From: Acanthosepion lycidas
Taxonomy: Eukaryota; Mollusca; Cephalopoda; Sepiida; Sepiidae
Length of the DNA stretch: 64,000 bases
Direction of reading: 5' to 3'
Assembly: GCA_963932145.1 (NCBI GenBank)
Contig: OZ010595.1
Span: 91,453,065-91,517,064, forward strand
Shown piece after piece: positions 1 through 10,474 of this stretch (its first letter is position 1; each line of letters starts with the position of its first letter). A model generated the notes under the pieces. The model did not search any database. It had not been told where the DNA came from and saw only the letters and a list, made by a program, of their open reading frames with translations. The translations under genes were made by a program, and so were the position numbers.

Positions 1-1960
1 CGCCAGGGTCACATCCTGATGCCTGCAGCAATAAACGAAGGAACTAAGTAATTTCTGGATGACTCATCATGCCATATTGAATCATGAATGCTTTTATAAA
101 CCATGTCTCTTTAGGACAAAGGCGATCATGGCTCGTCACAATTTATTTTTCTTTATAAATCTATAAATTCCGAATCGTCATAAATATTTTTGGGAAAGTT
201 GGTGGAGTTGTTTCTCTTTGCCTTTAGAGTTTCCCTTCTCTTGGGTTGGTTCTCAGCTAAGGCTAGAGAGCTCAGTTTGCCTGGCTAATGTTAACCTATA
301 CTATAGCTTTAGGGTGGGGTGACGAAGAGAGAGTCAAGCATTAGTGCGAAATGAACGCAACAGTGTCGGCTGGCATTTGAACTCGTCCTGCGGATTTCAA
401 TTTCCGCATCAATAACATTTATGACATTCACAGAGTACCTCGAAGCATTAGAGTACCCGACCTAATATAGTTACATTTGTTCTCTTGAGTTGGAAATTAA
501 ATGCAGATTATTCATTTTCACTAAGGATCAAGTGACATTATAACCGCCTTAAAAATTGATTATCGATTACTTTGTCTGCTTTCGTCGATTTTAACAATGT
601 AGATATTTAGGAATAATTTCGGTTATATAGGATGTATTTCTTTACCCTATAACCTTAGGGCATGATCAGTGTTGGATCACCCCCCCCCCACTAAAAAAAA
701 AATGTTCTCGAAAGCAGAACGATATATTATTTTTATGATAAATGAAAATAATTTGTTTGTTTTTACTTTGTTAGTCGATTGGATTTAAAATAATTTATAC
801 GATTCAAAAAAGAATTAATAAAAACATGTTTAATTTTACGCTAAAATAAACACGGAAAATTGTCGAATTTAAAGTTTCTTTAATTCGGTTACATTTTTAA
901 AGACATTCAATTTAACGAGTCTATTTCTAAGTTTCTATATTACAGTTCAAACGGCAGTTGAAACCAAAATCAAGGAATTTTAGTACAAAATAATGGCGGC
1001 ATTTTCAAAACAGACGGAGTTATGAAAGTTACCGGACGACGGGAATTACCGGATTAGAGATGTTATACTATTATTCTTCTGTCAAGAATGCAGCAATTTA
1101 GTGTTTCTTATTTATTTATTTATCTTTTTTTTTACGTTTGCGCAAAGATAGAGAACCAATTGAAAAAAAAATGACAAACTTCATTTTGAAAATATAAAAT
1201 ATGCTGATATCAATTTCTGCTGGCAAACTTTGAAAGAGAAAAACATTAGCACATCCCAGAAGAAAAAATAACGAAGATCCTTTTTTTTTTCTGTTTTAGA
1301 ACTCGCGGAGAAATTGCGTGTTACATTTTTTTTATTCTAGCTGACCTCATAATTTGGTTGTGCATTAAAAATATTCATAGATTCTTAGGGTTTTGAGTTT
1401 ATAGAACATTCTGGAATCTCTCATAAAATATTCATCATTGCAAAATAAATAAAAAAACAGATTCAAAAGAAAACATCAGTGATTGTCTATAAACATCTCA
1501 TTTGGTTCTGTTACGCCAAAGATAAGGCATGAGACGCTAGAAGACGTCAGGGAGAAAGGAAATTAGCAAAACAAATTCAGATTTTTGTTAATGCTGTTTA
1601 CGTTCACTTCACATTAATATTTCAAGTAAAGGCATGAAACCACTTTTTGTTATTATTGTCAGATATCTTGACAAGATATCTTGTCGTTGGCACACAACAG
1701 TGACTAATGGAGAAAAGAATTGTTGACGGATCAACTCTTATAACTCTATTAGATGCCCAGGCACTAAAAACAAAAGCCATACACCTTAAGAGTAGAAATT
1801 ATGATCAGATAAAGATATAAATATGTTAACGCACATTCATATGCATATACGCACATACATATACATATCTGCACACACATATACACATACCAGAAGTTTT
1901 GAAGTTTGAAGGTTATTATTATATTAAAGTGTTGCCCTTCAGTGGGTTAATGTTGGGAAT
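1..1960. other. AT-rich DNA without a recognisable gene
   Basis: No long or conserved-looking frame is visible on either strand. The stretch contains short homopolymers, for example C9 near 681 and A/T runs near 700 and 1280. A weak antisense tRNA-like remnant lies near 370-425 (listed separately), and a double palindrome lies at 1661-1685 (see findings). Short ATAC/CATA-rich repeats occur at 1830-1890. Confidence 0.6.
370..425 (-). repeat. Possible tRNA-like SINE remnant
   Basis: Read on the minus strand, the segment contains a B-box-like GAGTTCAAATGCC preceded by a short stem-like purine block. This is the layout seen in clearer tRNA-derived SINEs elsewhere in the window. No head or tail can be delimited, so this is a weak call from one motif. 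Confidence 0.3.
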
Positions 1961-2038
1961 ATACTTCTGTCAGTGTGGGTAAGATCAGGTTTTGTCATTT
2001 TTTGGTTAGCCATACGCTATGTATCCAATCATACGTTC

Positions 2039-2390
2039 ATGGTGCGGCCATATCACGTTGTAATACCGGTTCACGTAAGATCACCGAAGTTAAGCAACGA
2101 CCAATCTGGTCTGGTGGTGTAATGGATAACTGCCCGGAAATGAAAATCGGTGAGCCGAGCTCTAATTCCAGTCGGGTTCGTTATATTCACTTAAGGTCAA
2201 ATATCCTTGGGAAAGGTATGAATCTACCTCTTCTACCCCCCCAACTATGGGTTAATTAGTAGAAATCGTAACGATAAAATCATTATTATACCCCAAAATT
2301 GTCTTACAATGTATCAGTAAAATCATTATTATACCCTCAAAATTGTTTTACAATCTAAAATATTTTTGGCTTTAAATAACTTGCAAAAGC
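2039..2390 (+). repeat. Chimeric 5S rRNA/tRNA-like SINE, copy 1 (internally deleted)
   Basis: The element opens with a 5S-rRNA-like block at 2044-2112, including GATCACCGAAGTTAAGCAAC at 2080-2099, which covers the 5S internal promoter region. It lacks the second half of 5S and passes directly into a tRNA-like block at about 2113-2175, with GTGTAATGGATAA and a B-box-like region ending CTAATTCCAGTC. A shared core follows (TTATATTCACTTA, then ACCTCTTCTACC and ATGGGTTAATTAGTAG). The tail carries a 35/36-bp tandem duplication (2276-2310 and 2319-2354). The same order of modules recurs at 32.4 kb (+) and 21.8-22.0 kb (-), so this is a family and not a chance match. Transcription by Pol III is inferred from the promoter-like motifs. 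The 94-codon open frame across it is incidental. Confidence 0.8.
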
Positions 2391-2462
2391 GGTTGATTAG
2401 CCGTAAAAAGAAATGAAATGCAACGCTCATGAAATGAAACGATTCAAAGTAACAGAGACCGA

Positions 2463-2466
<4 letters not shown>

Positions 2467-2515
<49 letters not shown>
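2467..2515. repeat. (TA)n/(TG)n microsatellite
   Basis: About 40 bp of TA repeat passing into four TG units. Confidence 0.95.
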
Positions 2516-2576
2516 ATTGAAAGGAGCTCTTTAATTTATGTTGCGGTGATATTGTTCAAACCTTTGGCTCACATTA

Positions 2577-3086
2577 CGAGGAGTATTCAAAACATTTGTG
2601 GAAAAAGCATACTATAAAGAAAACTATGCAAATATTTTGGTATTTGTTTGCAGCAAAATAAATTTGAACTTACGTATTATGAACTGTATGAACCGGAAGT
2701 ATTTCGAGGTAATAGATTAAAATAAAAAAAAAAACAAACTTTTTGGAGCAGCACGAATCCTGTCAAAATTGGAGCAAAAGCTGACATCAAATTTATGGTT
2801 GGAATACTAAGGACATTAGTGGCACTTTGAGTACATTTTATGAGGCTAATTCCTAAAAAAAGTTTGGAAAGGTACCCATTTTGAGACCATTAACGACGTA
2901 AAAAGTTTGCTTTGATATGGTTAATTTTTCAGGAGCCCCTCTTCTCCCAGGATGGTATAAATGGTTGGTATAATCACTTATCGAAATGTCTCCATGTTGA
3001 TGGAGCTTATGTGGAGAAATAAATCTCATACTTAAAAATGTTGGCTTTTAATTCCATTTTCTCACGAACTTTTTGAATGCTCCTCG
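2577..3086 (+). mobile_element. Internally deleted mariner-type transposon with both ends and TA target duplication
   Basis: The left end CGAGGAGTATTCAAAACATT (2577) and the right end, read in reverse as CGAGGAGCATTCAAAAAGTT (3086), form imperfect terminal inverted repeats. Each is flanked by TA (2575-2576 and 3087-3088), as expected for Tc1/mariner insertion. Near the right end, plus-strand codons at about 2895-3024 read FETINDVKSLL and, after frame breaks, WYNHLSKC, HVDGAYVEK, stop. This matches the typical mariner transposase C-terminus (a W..RW.KC....G.Y.E pattern). The catalytic core is missing, because 510 bp is well under the roughly 1.3 kb of a full mariner. It is a non-mobile deletion derivative: ends and terminus are seen, and family assignment is from general knowledge. 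Confidence 0.8.
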
Positions 3087-3099
3087 TATAAGCCATGGG

Positions 3100-3250
3100 T
3101 ATTTTTTTTCTCTCGACACCCTCGCCTAAATATAAGGGCGTGCCGAAAAGTTATCGGCCCGACTAAGAATGTTCTCACCGCTACACTCACTAAATTCAAT
3201 CATTTAATCAGATTTCGAGAAGTGGCTCGGGCCGAGAACTCTCTCACACA
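3100..3250. other. Possible second mariner-like end
   Basis: A block near 3125-3160 (TAAGGGCGTGCCGAAAAGTT) resembles the terminal repeats of mariner elements in pattern. No partner end was found nearby before the TA array. Confidence 0.25.
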
Positions 3251-3251
3251 C

Positions 3252-3255
<4 letters not shown>

Positions 3256-3302
<47 letters not shown>
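3256..3302. repeat. (TA)n microsatellite
   Basis: About 47 bp of uninterrupted TA. Confidence 0.95.
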
Positions 3303-3304
<2 letters not shown>

Positions 3305-3662
3305 ATCAGCCGGTAGGTGCTGACTAATGTTTTCGAATAAGATGTTATGTATCCGGATCGAAATTGTGAATAAACTATCCGAACTCCATGTTTGTTCTCC
3401 TATTTTTGTTTAAGGGCTTTTAATTGTCTCAGTCATTTTTAAGAACATGTGCTGTCAGTGTGATGGAGAAGATTCCTTTGGCTACATTCTGGTATTTTAT
3501 ACACAGAGCTTAAAGTTTGCGTTTGTGTGTGTTTGGATCTTACCGAAAAAATCTGAGAAATTTAAGGCCCGTAATGGTTTTCACAATCTAAACAAATATT
3601 GAGGTTTTTATCTCCTGGTGGAATGGTTTCTTGAGATAAATGACACATCCGTCGAAACAAAT

Positions 3663-3870
3663 TTATGGATCTACATCACGCTGTCGAAAATACCTTTTAC
3701 AAACACCAAAAACGAGCGAAAGTTCTAACTTACGACATCCCACACCATAATGCCAGGGGATTGGGCCTGTGTGTCGTGGGCGAATACTCTCTGGAAGATG
3801 TCGTTTCGCACCGTAACCAAGTAATCCTCTTGCTACCACTGGAAATGTGTTGTGGCGCAAGTAGATGTCT
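3663..3870 (-). pseudogene. Tc1-type transposase relic, central part (minus strand)
   Basis: Minus-strand reading gives LPESIRPRHTGPIP and, one frame over at 3731-3761, PGIMVWDVVS, followed by NFRSFLVFVKG. This matches the central part of Tc1 transposases, where a conserved PGVMVWG-like stretch lies between the first and second catalytic aspartates. Stops and a frame switch show that it is dead. The expected downstream part (QQDN and SP.L.P.E motifs) is not further along on this strand. It lies on the plus strand at about 3940-4300, so the relic is inverted internally or composed of two insertions. The 65-codon frame here gives part of the protein in a wrong frame. Confidence 0.7.
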
Positions 3871-3939
3871 GGCGAGTAGCGTACGTCTTGTCGTCGTCCT
3901 GCTCTAAGTAAATGATTTGTGAAAGGAATCTTGAGGGTG

Positions 3940-4300
3940 TCATGTAGGCCCAGAACATTGTTCAGTTTGTTCTGATATCATACCTGTAACAGGAAAAGGT
4001 GTGATATGCTGTTTCAGCAGGATAATGTTTGCCCTCGCTATACAACGTGTTCTGCAATATGTCCAACATCTTCCATGGCTGACACAATTACCAGACTTGT
4101 CTCCCGTTGAAATATGTCAGAGATATAATGCGACATTGCTTGACTAGTTCAATTAGTCCGCCTACAAATCTAACTGTCATCTGTTGCAAGAGGTTTGGAA
4201 TAATATCTCTGACAGTATAGTATTGGTTATCTATGTGATCCATATGACAGTATAGGCGTGTGTCAATGACAGACAAGGATATACAATGTATTATCAAAAT
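3940..4300 (+). pseudogene. Tc1-type transposase relic, C-terminal part (plus strand)
   Basis: Codons at 4009-4026 read LFQQDN, where the Asp is the second catalytic residue of the DDE triad. After a frameshift, codons ending at 4111 read LPDLSPVE, with the third catalytic acid. The spacing is about 29 codons, near the 34 expected for Tc1-type D34E enzymes once small deletions are allowed. Next come SISPPTNLT and, in another frame at 4181-4213, LLQEVWNNISDS, then a region resembling the ACV..RGG.T.Y end of the family. Frameshifts and in-frame stops make it non-functional. Motifs are seen directly; the family is from established knowledge of the Tc1/mariner superfamily. Confidence 0.75.
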
Positions 4301-6400
4301 ACTGTTAACGCACACCATACTTGTGTAATATGTGCACATAGTGATCATATACTGTAAGCCAGCTCTATTAACTGTGTGTTTTTTCACAAGTACAATCAAA
4401 CACACGTTCAGGATATTGCATATACCTAGATACACGTGTATGCGTGTGTGTGTATTATATGAGTGGGGAGCGAAACGTCTGTAACTAAATGTATTTGTTA
4501 GCTGAATTTTTGTATGAAATGTTCAATGTATAATGTTTTATTGTTGTAATTAATATTTAATACTCTGGTTTATTTGCGTTGACTGGAAGGAGATTATGCT
4601 TAAAAATAAATATTTCTTCTCTAAAATAAATGCTTTCATCGTAAAACGGTTGAGTTACTGATATCGATGTACCTACGTACGTACACACACACACACACTT
4701 CATTTGTGTACGTATATATATATATATATGAAATATATATGTACAGACCATTCGATCTCAACGCTGACCTTCTCAGAAAAAAAAAGAACTAATATTTATG
4801 ATTTATCAATAAATTTGATTAAAGAACACGTGTAAATTTCACAGATTTTTCTGAATCATATACTTTTTTATATATCAAGAACAATTGTGTGTGTGTGTGT
4901 GTGTGTGTGGTGGGGGGGGAGAGATGTATGACGAAGTGTGATGCGTTCCGTCTTTTAGGACAAAATTAGTTCGATGAACTCCCAAAGGACGTAACGCGTC
5001 ACACGAAATCTTTTCCCACTTTGTCATACGTCTTTCTCCCAATATATATATTGACACCCCACACACACACTGACACTCCTGGCCCACACGCATATTATTT
5101 TTATCAACAGGTATACAAACAGAGAATTTTGCGCCTTAAACGCAAAATATAAAAAAAACACATGTAAAATGTAAAAAAAAAATAAATAAGACAAAAAATG
5201 CTCAATGCTTTAAATGATAGTCAAGCAAGACAGAATTTTTTTTTTTAGAAAAAAATTACAAATGATTATAAATTCGTTGGCTATCGCCCTGTCAAACTAC
5301 GAATGCCGGAATTACTTATTTTATATTTCGTGTGTGTGTATATACCAATTTTTCTTCTAAAATGATAAATGTTTTCCTTAATATTTCGGCCAAATGACTA
5401 CCATTGAATAATCGCGAAATGGTTTTTGAATCGTTCACACATCAGGTTTCGATTCCTTCATCAAGGAAAATAATTCAATCAATATTAATGAAAGAGAGAG
5501 GAAACTAAAATATCAACTTGCCTCAAAGAACATGCCAGGAACGAAATATAACGCGTGATAGAAAAGTGATTTTCATTTTCAAGAAAGAAGCCTAATAAAA
5601 AAAAGTTTTCTTTTGCAATGTTAAAAAATTGTCGCCAGCAGATATTTTTACTTTTGTTATCAAGAAAGAAAATGGAAAAATGAATGCGAATGTAAATCAC
5701 GTTCGTTTTTCTTAGATTTTTAGTTTAGATTACTTTCTTGAATGTTCCTCTCATGTTCCAGAGTTTGTGACTAGAGCAAATCCCCAGTTCCATAACGTCG
5801 CTAGTCGGATAATACCTACTGACCTTTTAGGTCATCTTTTTTTTTTCTTTCTTTTTAACAGTTTTTAATCTTGTCGGCAGCAATGGGATTTTTGGAGACT
5901 AAATTTGGCCATTTTCAAAAATTAATAAACGCTCAAAATTGGTAAAAAATCTTCTAACAAAATCTACATTACTGAAATCTTTTATTAAACTCTTTCATGG
6001 TTCAGCTTAAAATTCTATAAATGTGATCACTTTAATTAATTAGGAATTCAAAATGGTTACTAAATAATTAATTGAGAAATCGATTTTCTAACATTGGGAC
6101 TCCCCCCCCTATTTTGCCTTCTTAATAAGAGGTATTTCTTTGTTAAAACCAATAAACAAACATGCCTTGTGTTATGTCATAACAACAACGGAATATATCG
6201 TCAGTAAATAAGGGAAATAATCAGAATAATACTTTTAAATAAGTTTTTATTTCTTTTAAGTTTCGCATTAAGTTTCTTTGCTTGATTTCATTTTATTTAA
6301 ATAAAAACAGAATACTTTCGTACATGCAATAATAGAATTATGGTTATAGATGAAAATTCTGTATAACTACTGCTTGAAAATATAATGAATATAATTGTAA
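4300..6400. other. AT-rich DNA with short simple repeats
   Basis: No gene is recognised. Short arrays are CA/TA at 4683-4740, TG at 4887-4910 and CA at 5060-5072. Near 5385-5455 a block with TTTCGGCCAAATG and a later CTTCATCAAGG has the pattern GTTTCGGCC...CTTCA. That pattern also appears near 10530, 28455, 29920 and 62575, and may mark ends of one retroelement family. Confidence 0.5.
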
Positions 6401-6424
6401 AATGTTTTAAACATGTCTGCTTTT

Positions 6425-6426
<2 letters not shown>

Positions 6427-6455
<29 letters not shown>
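6427..6455. repeat. (GATA)n microsatellite
   Basis: About seven GATA units. Confidence 0.9.
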
Positions 6456-6830
6456 TACACACTAAAGAAAAATGTTGGTGTGAACAAAGACAACTTGCCA
6501 GAAGACCTAACACTTCAGACAAGAAAAAATCCGAACAAGGAAAGAAAAAAAAGAAAGGCCAAAAGGCAAACACCTACCAACTCAGTAAAGTACTCAATGC
6601 CCAGATTATCCAGACAGACCAAAAAATAAATAAATAAAAATAAATCAATAAAAAACGCTTAAAAGCGTCAACACTATAAGTGGTTTCCCTTAAAAAAGGG
6701 AATGCAGGTATAATAGAGCGGATATTTTCATTTAAGTCTATCAAATGCACAGTACAGTAGGCGTAATTTATAACATAAAAAAAAAACAAAAAACAGTGTG
6801 TCTATATGGGTATCAAGTAAAATAACATTT

Positions 6831-6831
<1 letters not shown>

Positions 6832-6884
<53 letters not shown>

Positions 6885-6978
6885 GACATAACGATAATTT
6901 TATATATTAAGAAGATACTATGACAAATTGCAAAAAGGTTTTCGTGATGCATTTCATCCATTAGGATTTCATCGGTCT

Positions 6979-7020
<42 letters not shown>
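6832..7020. repeat. Two (TA)n arrays flanking a short unique segment
   Basis: TACA/TA repeat at 6832-6882 and a second TA array at 6980-7020, separated by about 95 bp of unique sequence. Confidence 0.95.
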
Positions 7021-7021
<1 letters not shown>

Positions 7022-7123
7022 CACCTGATGAGTGGACAGAGAGTCCGTCTACGAAACTCTGGAGTCGAGGTGCTGAAGATAACATCTATCAACTAAGTGC
7101 TAAAAACCTTTTACTGGTATTAA

Positions 7124-7124
<1 letters not shown>

Positions 7125-7164
<40 letters not shown>
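7125..7164. repeat. (CT)n(TA)n compound microsatellite
   Basis: About ten CT units change directly into about ten TA units. Confidence 0.95.
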
Positions 7165-7169
7165 CTGAC

Positions 7170-8550
7170 CCGGGACTAAACTGCAGCGCTGTACACTAAA
7201 ATCATAACAGTTAAAAATATAGATCTCTCTAAGTGAAGAAAACAAGACAATTTGGAGTCAGTAATGGAGTTAGTATAGGCTATATTATCATCAAATGCTG
7301 CATAGAAATAACTGTTAGACGGAGAACCATGATTGCTTATAAAAATACTTCATCTTCATGTAAATTGCTGCATGTTGTGCATTAAAGTTGTCATCTGTTA
7401 TACAGCACAGACATTTTAACTCTAATTTATATTGTGCATAAAATGCATCTGAAAATCTTGATGGGTTTGCTATAAAGAATTTGTTGGGATGAAAATTATG
7501 TACGAATGAAATTAGTAACAGTTGTTCTTGTTCTGAGTCTTTTCTTCTTTCTTTTTCTAATTTTTTGTAATTCTTCCTTTTTTTTTATTTTTTTTTTTTA
7601 TCTAGGACTACACTGTTATTCTGTTTGTTTGTATATAGGACTTACTTTGAAAACAAGACTGGACTTGATGACTACTGCGCTTAGTCAACACCAACTGAAG
7701 GATTTGTAGCCAGTGTCTCAATTCAATCTTACATCTTAATATCTTCCCACTTTTTCTTTCTCTCTTATTGATTTCTTATTTGGTTTATCAGTTTTATATG
7801 TCTAAATTTATATTTAATATACATGTAATAATTGGTCAATTATGCCAGTAATTGAAGAAATAGACATATGAGTCTAAAGATGATATCATAGATAATTACT
7901 ATAAAGATGTGTGTACGTATATCATTTTTATTTATATATACATTATTTATATTATTATATATATGATGCTGCTATTAAACCTTTTCTCCTTAGTGCAAGA
8001 GAAAGAAGCCCACTGTAGATCTATAAATATCATATATTTATTTGAAAGTTGTACAGCATTAAGCTTAGATTTGTAAACACACAAAAAAGGTTTCAGTCAT
8101 TTTTTGTCTAAGAAATCTCTCACGGAAAATCGCAATTCATGAAAAATTGAATATTTGCAGAAAAAATATTTTTTATCAACAATTTCTTAAAATCTATTAC
8201 AGAATAACATTAACTTTTTAATGATATAAGCTATTTTGCAAATCGAACAAGGCAATTGAGAAAATATCTATTTATTGGTGCCTTTATATGGTTGCACTTT
8301 ATATACACGTATACCCCACCATTTGGAATAAAGACACAGTCAAATTGCGATTTACTAACTGTAAGTCAGATGTGGCACAAAAGAGAGTGCTTCCCAAATC
8401 ACTACAATCTTAACCTGTTCAACTCTAGGGTTCTTCCCCACATACCCACATAAACTTACTCTTACTCTCTCTCTGTAACCCTCTACTTTGAGTGAATTTT
8501 TGGGCCTTCTACAGAGTGAACATCATTGTAAAAAAAAACAAGTCTGTAAA
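7170..8550. other. AT-rich DNA, nothing recognised
   Basis: Both strands are closed by frequent stops. T-rich runs occur at 7550-7600. No repeat family, RNA gene or coding exon was identified by eye. Confidence 0.5.
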
Positions 8551-8553
8551 TAT

Positions 8554-8645
8554 GAAGCACCCAGTCAGGATCAAACTCACACTACTCAATCGTAATTAAT
8601 CTAGTAAGACAAGCTTGTTAACTATTACACTATATTAAAGTGCCC
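8554..8645 (-). repeat. tRNA-derived SINE head, degenerate
   Basis: On the minus strand the order is GGGCACTTTAATATAG (head), TTAACAAGCTTGTCTTACTA, a decayed B-box and GGGTGCTTC. It is the same family as the better copies at 41.3 kb (-) and 45.5 kb (+). B-box decay (GTTTGATCC) suggests an old copy. Confidence 0.65.
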
Positions 8646-8816
8646 AGCACAAGCTCATATATACAATGTGTGTGTGATATGTTTGACTGTCGTATTTTTA
8701 TATATCTATTCATGAATATATGTATTGTCTATTTTTTTTATCTATCTGATTTTGTCTCTTCATATGATTGCACACATACATTACATATATATATTTTAAG
8801 ACATTTTTATGTTTAT

Positions 8817-8822
<6 letters not shown>

Positions 8823-8847
<25 letters not shown>

Positions 8848-8848
8848 T
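8823..8848. repeat. (TA)n microsatellite
   Basis: About 13 TA units. Confidence 0.95.
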
Positions 8849-9072
8849 GTTTAAAAGTTAAAAAATTCTACATTTCATTATTGGTAGAACATTTATAGAT
8901 TTAAACAGTGTGGACATAAGAATCAACACTGTATTGTGACTCAGTTTTATGCCTTAAGCAACCAACATATTATGTGTGTGTGTGTATGTATCTATCTCAG
9001 CCTGCACATATCTATCGTTACATATATTTAGGATATTGTTCTTCTTTCTAACATTCTAATTGAAAGTAATAA

Positions 9073-9073
<1 letters not shown>

Positions 9074-9149
<76 letters not shown>
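9074..9149. repeat. (CA)n(TA)n compound microsatellite
   Basis: CA units switch to TA units, which run to the left edge of a palindromic MITE. Confidence 0.95.
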
Positions 9150-9153
<4 letters not shown>

Positions 9154-9246
9154 TTTGGTTAAAAAATGATAACGTAATAATGTCGTTTTTTGACGTATTT
9201 TTGACGTCAAAAAACGACATTATTACGTCATTATTTTTGCACCAAC

Positions 9247-9250
<4 letters not shown>
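9150..9250 (+). mobile_element. Palindromic mariner-type MITE, copy 1
   Basis: A 101-bp near-palindrome. The right arm read in reverse begins TTAGGTTGGTGCAAAAATAA, and the left arm is a mutated version (TTAGTTTGGTTAAAAAATG). Both arms share GTAATAATGTCGTTTTTTGA. The element sits between two TA arrays, consistent with TA target choice. No coding capacity. The centre contains the perfect CRE-type palindrome TGACGTCA at 9202-9209. The terminal sequence closely resembles human MADE1/Hsmar1 ends as recalled. Copies 2 and 3 are at 16.5 and 19.0 kb. Confidence 0.85.

Positions 9251-9303
<53 letters not shown>
9251..9303. repeat. (TA)n microsatellite
   Basis: About 53 bp of TA directly flanking MITE copy 1. 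It may be the same array as the one on its left, split by the insertion. Confidence 0.95.
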
Positions 9304-9306
<3 letters not shown>

Positions 9307-9412
9307 GAATGAGAGAGTGAATGGGTTGGTGGGAAGAGAGTTAATATATCAAAGTTTATTAACATCATCCTTTATATCTATATTTTTACTGAATGCACCT
9401 GTATGCAGGTGA

Positions 9413-9418
<6 letters not shown>

Positions 9419-9454
<36 letters not shown>
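9419..9454. repeat. (TA)n microsatellite
   Basis: About 36 bp of TA. Confidence 0.95.
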
Positions 9455-9457
<3 letters not shown>

Positions 9458-9844
9458 TATCATATATTTGATATTTATGCATAATATGATACACGTATTA
9501 CTTATTTTATTTATTCTTCTTTTCTTTTCATTTTTGTTGTTTTTTTTTTTTTTGCTGGTCATTATTCTACGACTTTTAAGTTAGAAGCAAAGATTAACAA
9601 TAATGAATGCTCCCCCATCACAACATGACATAAACATGTATTTCTTAGCCTTGCTAGTCTATCTTACCATGACATTTGCCTTACTGATTAGGTCATAATG
9701 ACTTTCAACAAAAGGTGTCATTCAAATAAACCACATAGCTATGGGAGACACTCCCAAACTAATGTCTCTTAATTATTCGAACAGAAACTGCCACAGATAG
9801 CAAATAACACCATTGGATAGAGAAAGATTCCAACTAGAAAACAT

Positions 9845-10080
9845 TATTTTTGCCCAGTAGCCACTATTGGCTGTGCATTTTTGCCAGTGTCTGTTAAAAT
9901 TTGCACCAACATAGGCACCCCCACCACACTTTTTACAGTAGAAAGGACAATATCATTGTTAAGGAAAATGTCTTGTATAGTCCATCTTTCATCAAACACA
10001 TGAAATTCAGAAAGTAGAAAATCCGCATTATACAGTGGGTGCAGTAATACAGTACAGGTCAAATTTGCAACATGATCCAT
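9845..10080 (-). pseudogene. Mariner transposase relic, C-terminal part
   Basis: The minus strand reads HVANLT, then LLHPLYNADFLLSEFHVF. This corresponds to the mariner LPHPPYSPDL.P.D.H.F motif, whose Asp is the third catalytic residue; here the D of NAD is retained. One frame over, near 9868-9890, it reads WQKCTANSGYW, matching the usual mariner ending (RWQKC...NG.YF). The intervening region is frameshifted and there is a stop upstream of HVANLT. A possible 5' terminal repeat of the same element lies near 10228-10262 on this strand (GAGGGTTACTCTGAAAGTAA), although the intervening 150 bp is not recognisable. Clearly non-functional. The 78-codon open frame is a remnant and not a gene. Confidence 0.7.
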
Positions 10081-10474
10081 GATCTACAAATTGTTGTGGG
10101 GTATGACATTTTCATGTTGCAAGTAAAAGAAATTATGGGTTATTGATGGGATGGTTCAAAGGTTACCGCCATAGCCTCAAAATGTCTGCCTTCAATGTCA
10201 TGGAGCAGGGGAGCAACATAATAAAACAGATGGTATTACTTTCAGAGTAACCCTCATAAATTCATTTGTTTTTTCTTAAGCAAGAGATATTAAAGAAACA
10301 TCAGTTAAAAATGAATAATGTCAATCACATTTTAGCTAAAGACAACATGAGATAATTATGAGGAGAAGTGTAACAAGCAAGAAATCAAAGATGAAAGAAA
10401 TATTAGCAAAAAATTAATAATAATGTCAAGGAAACTGAAAAGAATTTCTGTCTGGACTTTTGGGAGGAGGATTT

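Noticed and set aside
1975..2259. 94-codon plus-strand frame as a gene
   Set aside because: It lies over a chimeric 5S/tRNA SINE.
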